From JBDSYA01 sp039925865 (GTDB taxonomy: Bacteria; Bacteroidota; Ignavibacteria; Tepidaquicellales; Tepidaquicellaceae): a DNA stretch of 23,524 bases. Each line of letters begins with the position of its first letter. The stretch's first letter is position 1. Location of the stretch: contig JBDSYA010000127.1 in the NCBI GenBank assembly GCA_039925865.1, forward strand, positions 1-23,524, read 5' to 3'. The translations under genes and the position numbers were made by a program. A model generated the notes under the pieces. The model was not told the DNA's origin and did no database searches. It saw nothing but the letters and a program-made list of their open reading frames with translations. Positions 1 to 8,614 of the stretch are shown here, piece by piece.

Positions 1-139
1 AATATATTGGCAGAATATTATACATTCAAAAATCAATCTTCATTGACAATTAAAAATTAACTGCATTTTGTTTAAACCAAAGGATATTTAAATTGAAAAA
101 AAAATTACGTCAGATAATTGAAGGAATATTTTTAGTAAA

Positions 140-1564
140 ATGATGTTAGAATATTTTAAAGACCTTTCAGAAAAAGAAATAAATTTATTCGGCAAATTTG
201 TCCGCTCACCATATTTTAATTCCAGTAAAAGTATAATTAAACTGTTTAATTACCTTAGAGAAGCTTATCCCGAAATAAGTGAAGACTACATTAGTAAAAA
301 AAATCTTTCGATTAACATTTATTCCGAAGAGAATGTAAACGACCCGAAGATCCGGAAATTAATATCTAATTTTTTAATTCTGATGGAAAAATTACTGACA
401 CAAATTGAAGCCGACAAAGATGTAATCGGAAAAAAAATTGCTTTTTTAAATTCAATGCACAATAGAAAGTTCGACAAGAAAATAGGTATGAATTTGAAAG
501 AATTATATAATATCCAGGATAAGACATTTTCAAAAGATGATATTTATTATAACAACAGAATAAATCTTGAGGATCTTTATTATCGTTATAACGAAGATAA
601 ATATAAAACGGAATTTGTAGAAAATTTACAATCAAAATCTGATCACATTGATTATTACTTTATGTTTCTGAAGCTACATTGTTTTAGGGACATGAATATT
701 TATAAGACGGTTAAAAAGAAAGAATTTGTAATGACTTTCAGGGATGAGGTCATTTCGAACATTGAAAAAAATAAAAAATCTATATCAAGTAACCATCCAA
801 ACCTTTATATAATATATCTGGTAACCATGATGGAGAGTGAGATGGGTGATATCTATCAGAATATTCTTTTGGATTATCTCAAAAAAAACAGTGCTAAGTT
901 CGAAAATGAGAAACTTCAATATTATTATAATTATGTAAGGACCAACTACATAAGAAAGATTAATTTGGGCATGAGTGAATACAGGAAAGATGCATTTGAT
1001 CTGTTGAAGATTCTTGAGAAAAAAAACCTGATCCTCTCTGAAAAAACTATCTCGGATTCTGATTATAACAGCGCTGTTAACATCGCCCTCTCGCTCAAAG
1101 AATATGAATGGGTAGAACAATTCATAGAAAATTACAGACAATATATGGCACCTGAGGTTTTAGATGATGCCTACAATCTTGCAAAAGCAAAATTATTTTA
1201 TCACAGGAAGAAATATCAAAATATATTTACATATTTGAATATGATTAAATTCAAAATCCCATATTACTACATGCATTCAAAATTTCTACTGGGGAGAGTG
1301 TATTTCGAAATGAATAACATTGAAAGCAGTAAATACATAATTGATAACCTCAAACAATATCTGAGGGTCAAGAATACTTTATCACCGGTTGAGGCATCTG
1401 TAATAAAATTATTTAATAAATATCTTTATGAACTTATAAAAATATCTGAAACAACCCCCTCTCAAAGAAGTATGTCTAAGTTCATTTTAAAGAAAACTCT
1501 TGATAATGAAAAGTTTGTTGTACCCGATAAAAAATGGTTTTATGAAAAACTTTCTAAAATGTAA
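140..1564 (+). CDS. Conserved helical protein of unknown function
   Basis: Encodes 474 residues, almost all predicted helical, with no signal peptide or membrane segment. I cannot assign a function. The N-terminal 90 residues hold a recognisable pattern: an RSPYFN motif at 22-27, then a helix around KIRKLISNFL at 70-79. I associate this arrangement with Bacteroidota/Ignavibacteria conserved hypothetical proteins (memory, not a search). Residues about 341-406 look like two degenerate TPR-type helical hairpins, which would suit a protein-interaction role (inference). Two ATG codons lie in tandem at 140 and 143. An AAGGA at 121-125 is a distant possible ribosome site. The gene converges on the DUF2652 gene, with only 12 bases between stop codons. 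It ends in TAA and looks intact. Confidence 0.8.
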   Translation: MMLEYFKDLSEKEINLFGKFVRSPYFNSSKSIIKLFNYLREAYPEISEDYISKKNLSINIYSEENVNDPKIRKLISNFLILMEKLLTQIEADKDVIGKKIAFLNSMHNRKFDKKIGMNLKELYNIQDKTFSKDDIYYNNRINLEDLYYRYNEDKYKTEFVENLQSKSDHIDYYFMFLKLHCFRDMNIYKTVKKKEFVMTFRDEVISNIEKNKKSISSNHPNLYIIYLVTMMESEMGDIYQNILLDYLKKNSAKFENEKLQYYYNYVRTNYIRKINLGMSEYRKDAFDLLKILEKKNLILSEKTISDSDYNSAVNIALSLKEYEWVEQFIENYRQYMAPEVLDDAYNLAKAKLFYHRKKYQNIFTYLNMIKFKIPYYYMHSKFLLGRVYFEMNNIESSKYIIDNLKQYLRVKNTLSPVEASVIKLFNKYLYELIKISETTPSQRSMSKFILKKTLDNEKFVVPDKKWFYEKLSKM

Positions 1565-1576
1565 CTCTACTTAAGA

Positions 1577-1969
1577 TTATTGTGAGATATGTTTAAAATT
1601 TCCTTTGATCTTTTTAATCCTTAACCAGTCAAATGCAGTATTTTTTGTCAGTATGAATTTCCAGGATAACCTTTGCATTAATGAATAAGGTTTTATGTTT
1701 ATATTTTTTGTAACAGCTTCAGATATTTTATCAGGGTAGAATACCAGTGTATCAACCTCTCCAATACCTTCAAGATCTTCCCTGAATCTTTCCCCTTCCA
1801 GTCCGTAAAAATCTATAAAATCGGAATGAGCATCATTTGTCATCATAATATATTCTTTAGACGGGACGGAATTTTTTAACATTCTGTGAACAACTATCAC
1901 ATCAACACCGAAGAGTTTCTCGCTATGATTTATTTTTTCAAAATGAATTGTTCCAACATGCACCACCAT
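1577..1969 (-). CDS. C-terminal half of an amber-split DUF2652 (nucleotide-cyclase fold) protein
   Basis: 130 residues forming the second half of a DUF2652 protein. The ATG follows immediately after the TAG of the preceding half, in the same frame. Residues 2-7 (VVHVGT) and 21-33 (GVDVIVVHRMLKN) correspond to the later strands and helix of the class III nucleotide-cyclase fold, as retained in DUF2652. The half lacks the first metal-site region, so it should not fold as a complete domain alone. It may be made by termination-reinitiation at TAG-ATG or by read-through, or it may be dead. There is no clear ribosome site; an AGGG lies about 14 bases upstream. The family's biochemical role is not known to me. 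Confidence 0.7.
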   Translation of the reverse strand: MVVHVGTIHFEKINHSEKLFGVDVIVVHRMLKNSVPSKEYIMMTNDAHSDFIDFYGLEGERFREDLEGIGEVDTLVFYPDKISEAVTKNINIKPYSLMQRLSWKFILTKNTAFDWLRIKKIKGNFKHISQ

Positions 1970-2317
1970 CTATAATTTAAGATCCCTTGTTTTCTGACAT
2001 GCCTCGCAGCTGCTTGCATTAAGCCCGGTAAGATCGCTGATCTCTTCTGAAAAGGCTTTGAAAAATCCTATCATCTGGGATCTGACTTTTTCAATTGAGC
2101 TTTGTAAGTTTTTTTCATTACAGGAAGCATAAAAAAATACTGCATCACCCTCCAGCTCTGCGATCATAAGTGGAGGACCGGAAGATAGAATGATCGCTTT
2201 CAGGAGCCTTACTATTACCAGCTTTGAATGGTTTATGGAGATGATCTGCGAGCTCATGAACTTCGTAAATCCGCTAATGTCTGCAATCAGTAAAATTGCC
2301 TTTGTCTCTTTACTCAT
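1970..2317 (-). CDS. N-terminal half of an amber-split DUF2652 (nucleotide-cyclase fold) protein
   Basis: 115 residues from the ATG at 2317; a TTG two codons upstream at 2323 is also possible. The segments LLIADISGFTKFM and ELEGDAVFFY are hallmark DUF2652 motifs. They match the first metal-binding Asp strand and the G-D hairpin of class III adenylate/guanylate cyclases. A Cys pair (CEAC) precedes the end, also typical of the family. The frame stops at TAG (1970-1972) after RDLKL, where family members continue into a strand ending in a His-x-Gly pattern. That continuation is present in frame downstream, so this is one gene with a single nonsense codon. It lies 55 bases after the addA stop on the same strand, probably as the last gene of that operon. 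Confidence 0.72.
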   Translation of the reverse strand: MSKETKAILLIADISGFTKFMSSQIISINHSKLVIVRLLKAIILSSGPPLMIAELEGDAVFFYASCNEKNLQSSIEKVRSQMIGFFKAFSEEISDLTGLNASSCEACQKTRDLKL

Positions 2318-2372
2318 TTGCAAATACAGAGTTAAAGTTATCCACCTTCTTCGAGTATCATTTCATATTACT

Positions 2373-5300
2373 CTATTCAACCAAAACGATCTCATCAAGC
2401 TCAATAAAATATATCTTTCCTGAAACTTTTTTATCCTTATAAATACTCTTCACAACATCTTTATAAACATCGATCTGGATCTTATACTTTTGTATGTAAT
2501 TTTTATTGGTGTCTGTTTTGTAATCGATCACCTCAATCCTGTCGTCATAAAAGGCCAGTAGGTCGATTGTTCCGCGAATAATTTGGTCATCTTTGGGAAG
2601 GATAAAATCTGTCTCGGACTTAAGTTCATTTGCTTTCAGATCTTCTAAAAAGGTTTTTATCTTTATCAGTTCAGGCAGATCTGATTCAACTTCAATTCCC
2701 CCTGCGATCTTATGTGCGAGATTATGAACGAGCGCTCCGTGATCAAGACGCTCTTTAACTGTTCGCAAATCATTTTCATCATTCGGTTCAAAATTGCCGA
2801 AGTCCATATCAGCTTCATCCATCAGCCTATGTGTTGAAACAAATTTACGCTGTTTAATAACCGGGTCAGTCAATAATATCTCTTCATCGCTGAAATTGTT
2901 TTCGGATTTATGCCCTATGATCTTATGATCAAAATCCGTGATCACTTCTTTTTCGGTTAACGCAGAAAGCTCTTTAAAAAATGGTGATGGCTTGAACGAT
3001 GTCAGATAGACGTATTGCTTCGCGCGGGTTACTGCTACATATAGAAGCCTTCTCTCTTCATCATAATCGGATTTTCTGCACAGCGCGTTGAGAAGGTCGG
3101 TCCTCCAGTTATGGAATTTGTAATAATATACACCTTTGGTCGCGAAAAAATTTTTCGCCCTTAATCCTGCAATGTCATTATATACTATCCTGCTGGAATC
3201 ACCCGTGTTGCCGGGGAAACACAGCTGGTTCATATTTGCCACGATTACTATAGGATATTCCATTCCCTTGGATCTGTGAATTGTCTGAGTAAGCACAGCA
3301 TCAGAAGAATTTTCAGGTTCAATATCAAACTCAGCTTTAGCCGAGTTGTCGATAATGTTGACAAGATCATTAAGTGATATAAGATCTGAATTCATCCACT
3401 TATGTATAATTGTCATTATCTTATTACCCTTTTCATCATTGAATTTGTACCTTCCAAGAATGGACTCCACAGCATAAAGTATATTGTTTTTATTCGAACG
3501 AAGCCGGCTCAGAAAATCAGAAAGGTCATCAGGCATTCCTGCGAATAATCTGTAACTGTTCTCAACTATATTATCCCTGAAATATTTAATTTCAGGATAT
3601 GTATAACCTTCTATATCAAGTACCGGAAGCCAGCCGGAAAGATCCTTTTCATTGATCATGAGTTTCAGCCACGCAAGCACCAGAATGCCCTGTTCACTCG
3701 CAAAGATCTCAAGCCCGCCTCCGTAATTTATAGGAATGCCCTTGCGAGTCCCCTCTCTCTTCAGCTCCAGGCAAAATCTTTTCACCCTGGACAACACACA
3801 AATATCTTTATATCTCACCGGTCGGTCTTCAATAACTTTACCTGTTATTTTATCAAAATCACGTATTTTGTATTTGTCTGTTTCATTCACAAGCTCTGAT
3901 ATTTTCTTTAGTACAAGATCATACTCATCTAATCTGTTCTTTGCTTTATAAAATTTTATTTCAGTGAGGTCTTCCAGTTCCCTATTAGGCCTTAAGGATT
4001 CTTTGAAGTTGTTTTCAATGATCCCGCGATCAACTTCTTCTTTGTCTGACCCTTTTACAAATAATGTTTCCCTGCTGAATTTTAAGATAGATTCCGAGCT
4101 CCGGTAATTTGTCTCAAATATGATTTTTGAATGTTCACCAACATCGTAATCAACGCGCACTTCAACCCGGTTCAATTCTTTTTTATTATGCTGAAGATTT
4201 TTGGCAAACTCCGTTATGTTTTCTATCTTCGTATTCCGAAATCCGTAAATCCCCTGCTTCCAGTCGCCCACAACGCAAAGGTTAGCCTTGCCTTTTACAT
4301 TCTTACAGACAAGCATTATTAATTTAAATTGCAGTTCATCCGTATCCTGAAATTCATCTATCATCACATATTCAAACCGGGTATTCTTTCTTAACCCGCC
4401 GTTGTTGTAAAGAACGAGGTAAGCAAACATTGTCATAAATTCGTAGTTGATAAGATTTCTTTTCAGAAGATATGATATATAAGAAATGTAAACGTCTTTA
4501 ATAAATTCGATATAATCTTTCTGCATAGTGTCATTAAAAAGATCTTCTTTAATTGCCGGATTGATCATAATTTTATCTTTGAATATATTATTCCTATTGT
4601 AATCAGTATATAATTTATTTATCGTAATTTGGCTAAATCTTTTATATAGCTCATTTTGAATGCCTTCCGGTTTATTTTTGCCGATCACAATTTCATTAAG
4701 CTTATCAAAACTTTCATTGTAAGCTTCATAATTTCCTGAAAGCCTCTCAAGATCTTTTTCAACCCATCCGTTCACTGTGGGAAATATCCCGACACTGCAA
4801 AGTTTCTTGATGATCTTTAAAATAGTTGCATCTTCATTTTCAAGCGCATAAAGGATTTGCGAATACTTCTCGCTGTTCAGTTTTGAGAAACTGAGAAAGA
4901 ACTTCCTGAAGATTTCTTTTTCAAATGAATCTTCCAGAATATTAAAGTTTTTCGGAAGATACTCGTTGAGTCCGAGATAAGTAGGTGAAGCTGTCCCTGC
5001 CTTTTTCAGTATTCTTGAACAAAATGCATGAAAGGTCATCACAGGGGCTTCAAGAAGCTTGCTGATACTTACCTTATGTGAAAGATTATTTATTATATCA
5101 TCCCTCATTTGTTCAGCTGCTTTTACTGTGAAAGTAACTAAAAGTATATCCTCAGGTTTAGATCCGCCATCAATTATATTTTCATACCTCCTTACGATAG
5201 AATAGGTTTTTCCCGTGCCCGCCCCCGCATCGACAAGATGAATTCCTTCCAGAGAATTTATTAGTTTAAGCTGCGGATCAATATGTTTATCTAATGCCAT
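2373..5300 (-). CDS. addA: AddA/RecB-like ATP-dependent helicase-nuclease (UvrD superfamily 1)
   Basis: 975-residue cytoplasmic helicase-nuclease that, with AddB, resects double-strand DNA ends for RecA loading. Superfamily 1A motifs are complete: Walker A AGAGTGKT (25-32), motif Ia VTFTVKAAEQM (55-65), motif II DEFQDTD (315-321), motif III GDWKQGIYGFR (345-355), motif IV ETNYRSS (396-402), motif V HRSKGMEYP (675-683) and motif VI VAVTRAKQ (755-762). The C-terminus carries a PD-(D/E)XK nuclease: a helix with H855 or H859, E896, D913 (RGTIDLL), D926 and K928 (VIDYKTD). It is shorter than AddA of Bacillus (about 1,230 residues). The ATG overlaps the last 10 bases of addB, which indicates translational coupling. 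It stops with TAG. Confidence 0.93.
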   Translation of the reverse strand: MALDKHIDPQLKLINSLEGIHLVDAGAGTGKTYSIVRRYENIIDGGSKPEDILLVTFTVKAAEQMRDDIINNLSHKVSISKLLEAPVMTFHAFCSRILKKAGTASPTYLGLNEYLPKNFNILEDSFEKEIFRKFFLSFSKLNSEKYSQILYALENEDATILKIIKKLCSVGIFPTVNGWVEKDLERLSGNYEAYNESFDKLNEIVIGKNKPEGIQNELYKRFSQITINKLYTDYNRNNIFKDKIMINPAIKEDLFNDTMQKDYIEFIKDVYISYISYLLKRNLINYEFMTMFAYLVLYNNGGLRKNTRFEYVMIDEFQDTDELQFKLIMLVCKNVKGKANLCVVGDWKQGIYGFRNTKIENITEFAKNLQHNKKELNRVEVRVDYDVGEHSKIIFETNYRSSESILKFSRETLFVKGSDKEEVDRGIIENNFKESLRPNRELEDLTEIKFYKAKNRLDEYDLVLKKISELVNETDKYKIRDFDKITGKVIEDRPVRYKDICVLSRVKRFCLELKREGTRKGIPINYGGGLEIFASEQGILVLAWLKLMINEKDLSGWLPVLDIEGYTYPEIKYFRDNIVENSYRLFAGMPDDLSDFLSRLRSNKNNILYAVESILGRYKFNDEKGNKIMTIIHKWMNSDLISLNDLVNIIDNSAKAEFDIEPENSSDAVLTQTIHRSKGMEYPIVIVANMNQLCFPGNTGDSSRIVYNDIAGLRAKNFFATKGVYYYKFHNWRTDLLNALCRKSDYDEERRLLYVAVTRAKQYVYLTSFKPSPFFKELSALTEKEVITDFDHKIIGHKSENNFSDEEILLTDPVIKQRKFVSTHRLMDEADMDFGNFEPNDENDLRTVKERLDHGALVHNLAHKIAGGIEVESDLPELIKIKTFLEDLKANELKSETDFILPKDDQIIRGTIDLLAFYDDRIEVIDYKTDTNKNYIQKYKIQIDVYKDVVKSIYKDKKVSGKIYFIELDEIVLVE

Positions 5301-7963
5301 AGTTTATTTCCTGTGCATAAATTTAAATAGTTACACTCTTTACAGATCTCGCGTGAGCCAAAAAGCGGCCGAAACGGAAATACTGTTTCCGTATATTTAT
5401 TTATATTAATTAATTCATCTTTTATAAGTCTTGTGAAATTATCAATATCATCTTTGAAGATTGTTGCATTTTCATGATTCCCGTTTCTGATCCCAAAAAT
5501 AATATCTGATATAGGTTTAATACAATTGTCGTTTAATGTTTCCTGTTTTTGGCAGCCAAAGTTACTATAACTATATCCTTTTTCCTGAATTACAAAGTTA
5601 GTAATCTCCAGAATTTTGTTTAATAAAATTTCTTTGTCAAAAAACTCAAAAGGATGTAAGTTAAGATTGTCCAGAATATATTTATATTTATAAAGTCCGA
5701 GGGTATCAAATAGTTTTCCTGCCTTTTTTTCCTTTTTTATCATTTCAAATACTTCCTCTGAATAAATATGTTCCATAAATGTTATTGGAAGATATTTTAT
5801 ATTTGTCAGATTGTTTTCTTTTTTGGCAAATGTATCTATGTGATATTTGAAATTAGTGAATAAGAAATTATAAATGAAATTAACGTCATCGAATTTTCCC
5901 CTTGTTACCGCAATATAAGCAGCTGCCTGAAAATCTACTTCAGCAGATTCAAAACCATTTATATAATCCAGATTTGATTTCAATGTCGCATTATTTTCGT
6001 ATTTTCTCTTTTTGGAAGATTTATAATCTACAATTGTATTTCCCGACTGAAGATCTATCTTTCCTTTGATCTTTGTTTCATCATTTTCGGGAATTCTTCT
6101 TTCAGTGTTTTGATAAATTATATCTTTTTTGAAAAAATTCATTAAAATATTTTCATTTGCCTGCTCAGGGATCTCCAGTGGTATTTTTATAAAAGTCATT
6201 GTATCCAAAAAAAACATCAGTGATTCAGCACCTATCAGAAATTCCGATCTAACAAATTTTTGATTAATCTCTTTATTGAATGATTCCAAATCCTTTGTCA
6301 TTTTATCAAGGATAGTATCAAGTTTTTTCTTCGTGAAATCAGGGTGGTTAAAATAAAGCTCTGCGAAATTATGGAGAAGATTACCTTTCTTGAATACAAG
6401 CAGGTCTTCACTTGGAAGAAACCGGTCAAACGAAAATAGTTTTGGACATTTGAAATATTTGTTGAAGCTTGTCGGAGAAACAGAAACTATGGGATCCTTT
6501 ACAGAATTTAATTTTTTTACCCTGGCCTTGAAAGGATCTTCAGTTCGTTTATTATTTATTTGTACCGGATTGAAAATTTCATTAACAAAACTCCCCGCAT
6601 CAGCTCCTGCAAGCATTAGAAAATAATAACAGGGAATAACTTTCTTATAATCTCGAACATTCTGCACAAAGTAAAATCTGTTTTGGCCCTGCTGAAGTAA
6701 TATCTGAAATCTGTTAAGATTCTTCAGCTCTTCTTCTTCTTTATTCAGATAATCCTTATCCGGAAATAATTTCATCCAGCTGTTGTCCATCTCTAAATAA
6801 TAAATTATCTGCCGGTCAATAAAAGCAGAGTTAAGAGCATTCACAAACAACACACCCGAAGTCTTATTTTTTATTTCTATATTGAATTCTCTTATAAAAT
6901 ATTTCAGATCGATGAGGTTATCTTCACTAATATTCTGATCAGATAACTCCAGTAAATTTATTGCTTCGTTAAATTCTTTTATAAAGCTTGTCTGGAAGTG
7001 AAGCTTCAGAATCGAAATCAGCTCCCCGTATTTATGCTCTGTAATTTTCTGAGAAATATTACTTAACTTTTTTAGTTTTTTGTCTTTATTAATATGACCA
7101 ACATAATTTACGATATCATAATTATTGTGATAATTGTCAATGCTGATGCCATATTCCCCTGCTATCGCAATATATTCTTTTACTTTCAGTTCATTGAATC
7201 TTAAAGAAAGTTCGATGAGTGAAATAAAGTTTCGCACAGAGATCTCATCACTGAGATAATTTTTTATCTCAATGTTTATGTCCGAATCCTTCAGCCTGGC
7301 TTTTAATATTTCAAGATGATCAGATTCAGAGCTTAACACAATTGCAGTCTCATCAGCGTTGTCTTTATTAATAAGCATTAAAACATTTTCTATAAGCCGG
7401 CCGGATGAATTGAAAATGTATGCTTTGTCAATTACAGCAGTATCTTCCGTAAAAATATTTATAGCTTGAGCAGGTACGCCTCGTTTAGGGAGAACTTCAA
7501 GATCAAGAAGGCTGAAAAGTTCTTCACCGATAACTGCAATTTTCCTGTCACCGAAAAATTCCTCATTAAAATTTTCCATGGCAGTTTCGATGGTGTCATA
7601 TCTACTGATATATTCTGACAACAATTTTTCTTCTTCAGATAAAAATTGATCCGCAAATTCAAGCTTTGCATTATACATCCATATTTCATAGATCTTTTCC
7701 GCCATACCGTGAACAAGTTTCAAAGGTTTTTTCAGATCACGGCTGAGATTGAGAATGATTTCATACTTCTCATAAACTTTAATGTAATTCAACTGTGCGA
7801 ATTTAGAGGCGATCTGCTTTGGTGTCATTGCGAAATAATCCAGACGTGGTGCTTCAACGAGCTTATTCAGCGCTGTCGCCAATGGAGCGTCGTTTGTTAT
7901 TACAAGATCAAATTCTTTTGTTTCCTGAAAAAGTTCAGATATGGTTTTTGCTTTCCTTAACAT
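5291..7963 (-). CDS. addB: AddB-like nuclease subunit with Fe-S cluster (PD-(D/E)XK)
   Basis: 890-residue partner of AddA. The N-terminal ~480 residues are a degenerate helicase-like region in which I see no Walker A. The C-terminus is a nuclease: H531 in GNLLHNFAELYF, D637 in KGKIDLQ, and D646/K648 in VDYKSS. Four cysteines (C506 in CPKLF, then C874, C877 and C883 at the end) match the CxxCxxxxxC spacing of the 4Fe-4S staple in Bacillus AddB. The nuclease domain therefore looks active. It is the first gene of the minus-strand operon and is divergent from the Uma2 gene, with 93 bases between starts. Its TAG stop sits inside the start of addA. The name rests on domain layout and position, as AddB sequences diverge strongly. 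Confidence 0.87.
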   Translation of the reverse strand: MLRKAKTISELFQETKEFDLVITNDAPLATALNKLVEAPRLDYFAMTPKQIASKFAQLNYIKVYEKYEIILNLSRDLKKPLKLVHGMAEKIYEIWMYNAKLEFADQFLSEEEKLLSEYISRYDTIETAMENFNEEFFGDRKIAVIGEELFSLLDLEVLPKRGVPAQAINIFTEDTAVIDKAYIFNSSGRLIENVLMLINKDNADETAIVLSSESDHLEILKARLKDSDINIEIKNYLSDEISVRNFISLIELSLRFNELKVKEYIAIAGEYGISIDNYHNNYDIVNYVGHINKDKKLKKLSNISQKITEHKYGELISILKLHFQTSFIKEFNEAINLLELSDQNISEDNLIDLKYFIREFNIEIKNKTSGVLFVNALNSAFIDRQIIYYLEMDNSWMKLFPDKDYLNKEEEELKNLNRFQILLQQGQNRFYFVQNVRDYKKVIPCYYFLMLAGADAGSFVNEIFNPVQINNKRTEDPFKARVKKLNSVKDPIVSVSPTSFNKYFKCPKLFSFDRFLPSEDLLVFKKGNLLHNFAELYFNHPDFTKKKLDTILDKMTKDLESFNKEINQKFVRSEFLIGAESLMFFLDTMTFIKIPLEIPEQANENILMNFFKKDIIYQNTERRIPENDETKIKGKIDLQSGNTIVDYKSSKKRKYENNATLKSNLDYINGFESAEVDFQAAAYIAVTRGKFDDVNFIYNFLFTNFKYHIDTFAKKENNLTNIKYLPITFMEHIYSEEVFEMIKKEKKAGKLFDTLGLYKYKYILDNLNLHPFEFFDKEILLNKILEITNFVIQEKGYSYSNFGCQKQETLNDNCIKPISDIIFGIRNGNHENATIFKDDIDNFTRLIKDELININKYTETVFPFRPLFGSREICKECNYLNLCTGNKLWH

Positions 7964-8056
7964 TGAATAATTGATTTAAGACTTCCTGGCAATGTAATTT
8001 ACTAAAAATGAATATTAACTTTGAAAATAGTTATTTAACTTTATAAAAAAAATCCT

Positions 8057-8611
8057 ATGGATGATGTAAAAAATAAATATCTTCCGCATTATACTTATGA
8101 AGACTATAAAAACTGGGAAGGCCGATGGGAACTGATAAATGGAATTCCTTATGCAATGAGCCCTGCGCCAAGAATCGAACATCAGGAAGTTTCAGGAAGA
8201 ATTCATTTTCAACTATTGACTTCATTGGAAAATTGTAGAGATTGCAAACCCCTGCTTCCAATTGACTGGAAAATTCCAGGAGATGATGATGACAATGTAC
8301 TTCAGCCTGATAATCTGGTAATTTGTAAGGATATTAAAGGTACTTTCATAACTGATGCACCCGTAATGATATTTGAAATATTATCTCCTTCCACTGCTTT
8401 AAAAGACAGGTATATTAAATACAATATTTATGAATCAAATGGAGTAAAGTACTATATAATTGTTGATATAGATTCTAAAACTGCAGATGTATTTGAATTG
8501 GAAAACAGCTCTTATAAAAAAATAATTGAAGCAAAAAATGATTTTGTTAAATTCGAACTTGAAAAAGACTGTTCAATTGATTTTAATTTTGAAAAAATCT
8601 GGTATAGATAA
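8057..8611 (+). CDS. Uma2-family (DUF820) PD-(D/E)XK endonuclease-like protein
   Basis: 184 residues with the Uma2/DUF820 pattern. TYEDYKNWE and RWELINGIPYAM form the N-terminal segment. A metal-site Asp follows at D85 (LQPDNLVI), then E107 in IFEILSPST and a K116-R-Y-I-K121 helix, and finally the YYIIVDIDSKTADVFEL strands. This fold belongs to the PD-(D/E)XK nuclease superfamily. The family is widespread, but its substrate and role are not established. Most members I know are from cyanobacteria and other filamentous or multicellular phyla, often in many copies. The ATG at 8057 has no good ribosome site. Only 3 bases separate it from the exonuclease III gene, so the two are probably co-transcribed. 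No second copy is present here. Confidence 0.86.
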   Translation: MDDVKNKYLPHYTYEDYKNWEGRWELINGIPYAMSPAPRIEHQEVSGRIHFQLLTSLENCRDCKPLLPIDWKIPGDDDDNVLQPDNLVICKDIKGTFITDAPVMIFEILSPSTALKDRYIKYNIYESNGVKYYIIVDIDSKTADVFELENSSYKKIIEAKNDFVKFELEKDCSIDFNFEKIWYR

Positions 8612-8614
8612 TTT

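Noticed and set aside
43..48. TTGACA resembling a -35 box upstream of the first gene
   Set aside because: No acceptable -10 element lies 16-18 bases downstream, and this lineage is not expected to follow the E. coli consensus closely.
93..143. Possible 16-codon leader ORF (TTG start) ending across the ATG of the first gene
   Set aside because: Very short, TTG start, composition of plain AT-rich intergenic sequence, and no ribosome site. Chance is the simpler reading.
785..1141. 118-residue minus-strand ORF inside the first gene
   Set aside because: Antisense shadow of a long, coherent plus-strand gene, with no recognisable domain. The same applies to other overlapping ORFs such as 366-635, 2190-2423 and 21478-21756.
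1970..1972. Genome-wide recoding of TAG as a sense codon to explain the split DUF2652 gene
   Set aside because: TAG is the natural stop of addA (2373-2375), addB (5291-5293) and the 84-residue protein (19675-19677), where the proteins end at expected places. In addB the stop follows the last Fe-S cysteine closely.
8016..8023. TAACTTTG, a match to the Bacteroidota -7 motif TAnnTTTG upstream of the Uma2 gene
   Set aside because: No matching -33 TTG or TTTG at usual spacing, and such an 8-mer arises easily in AT-rich sequence. A promoter must lie in this gap, but I cannot place it.
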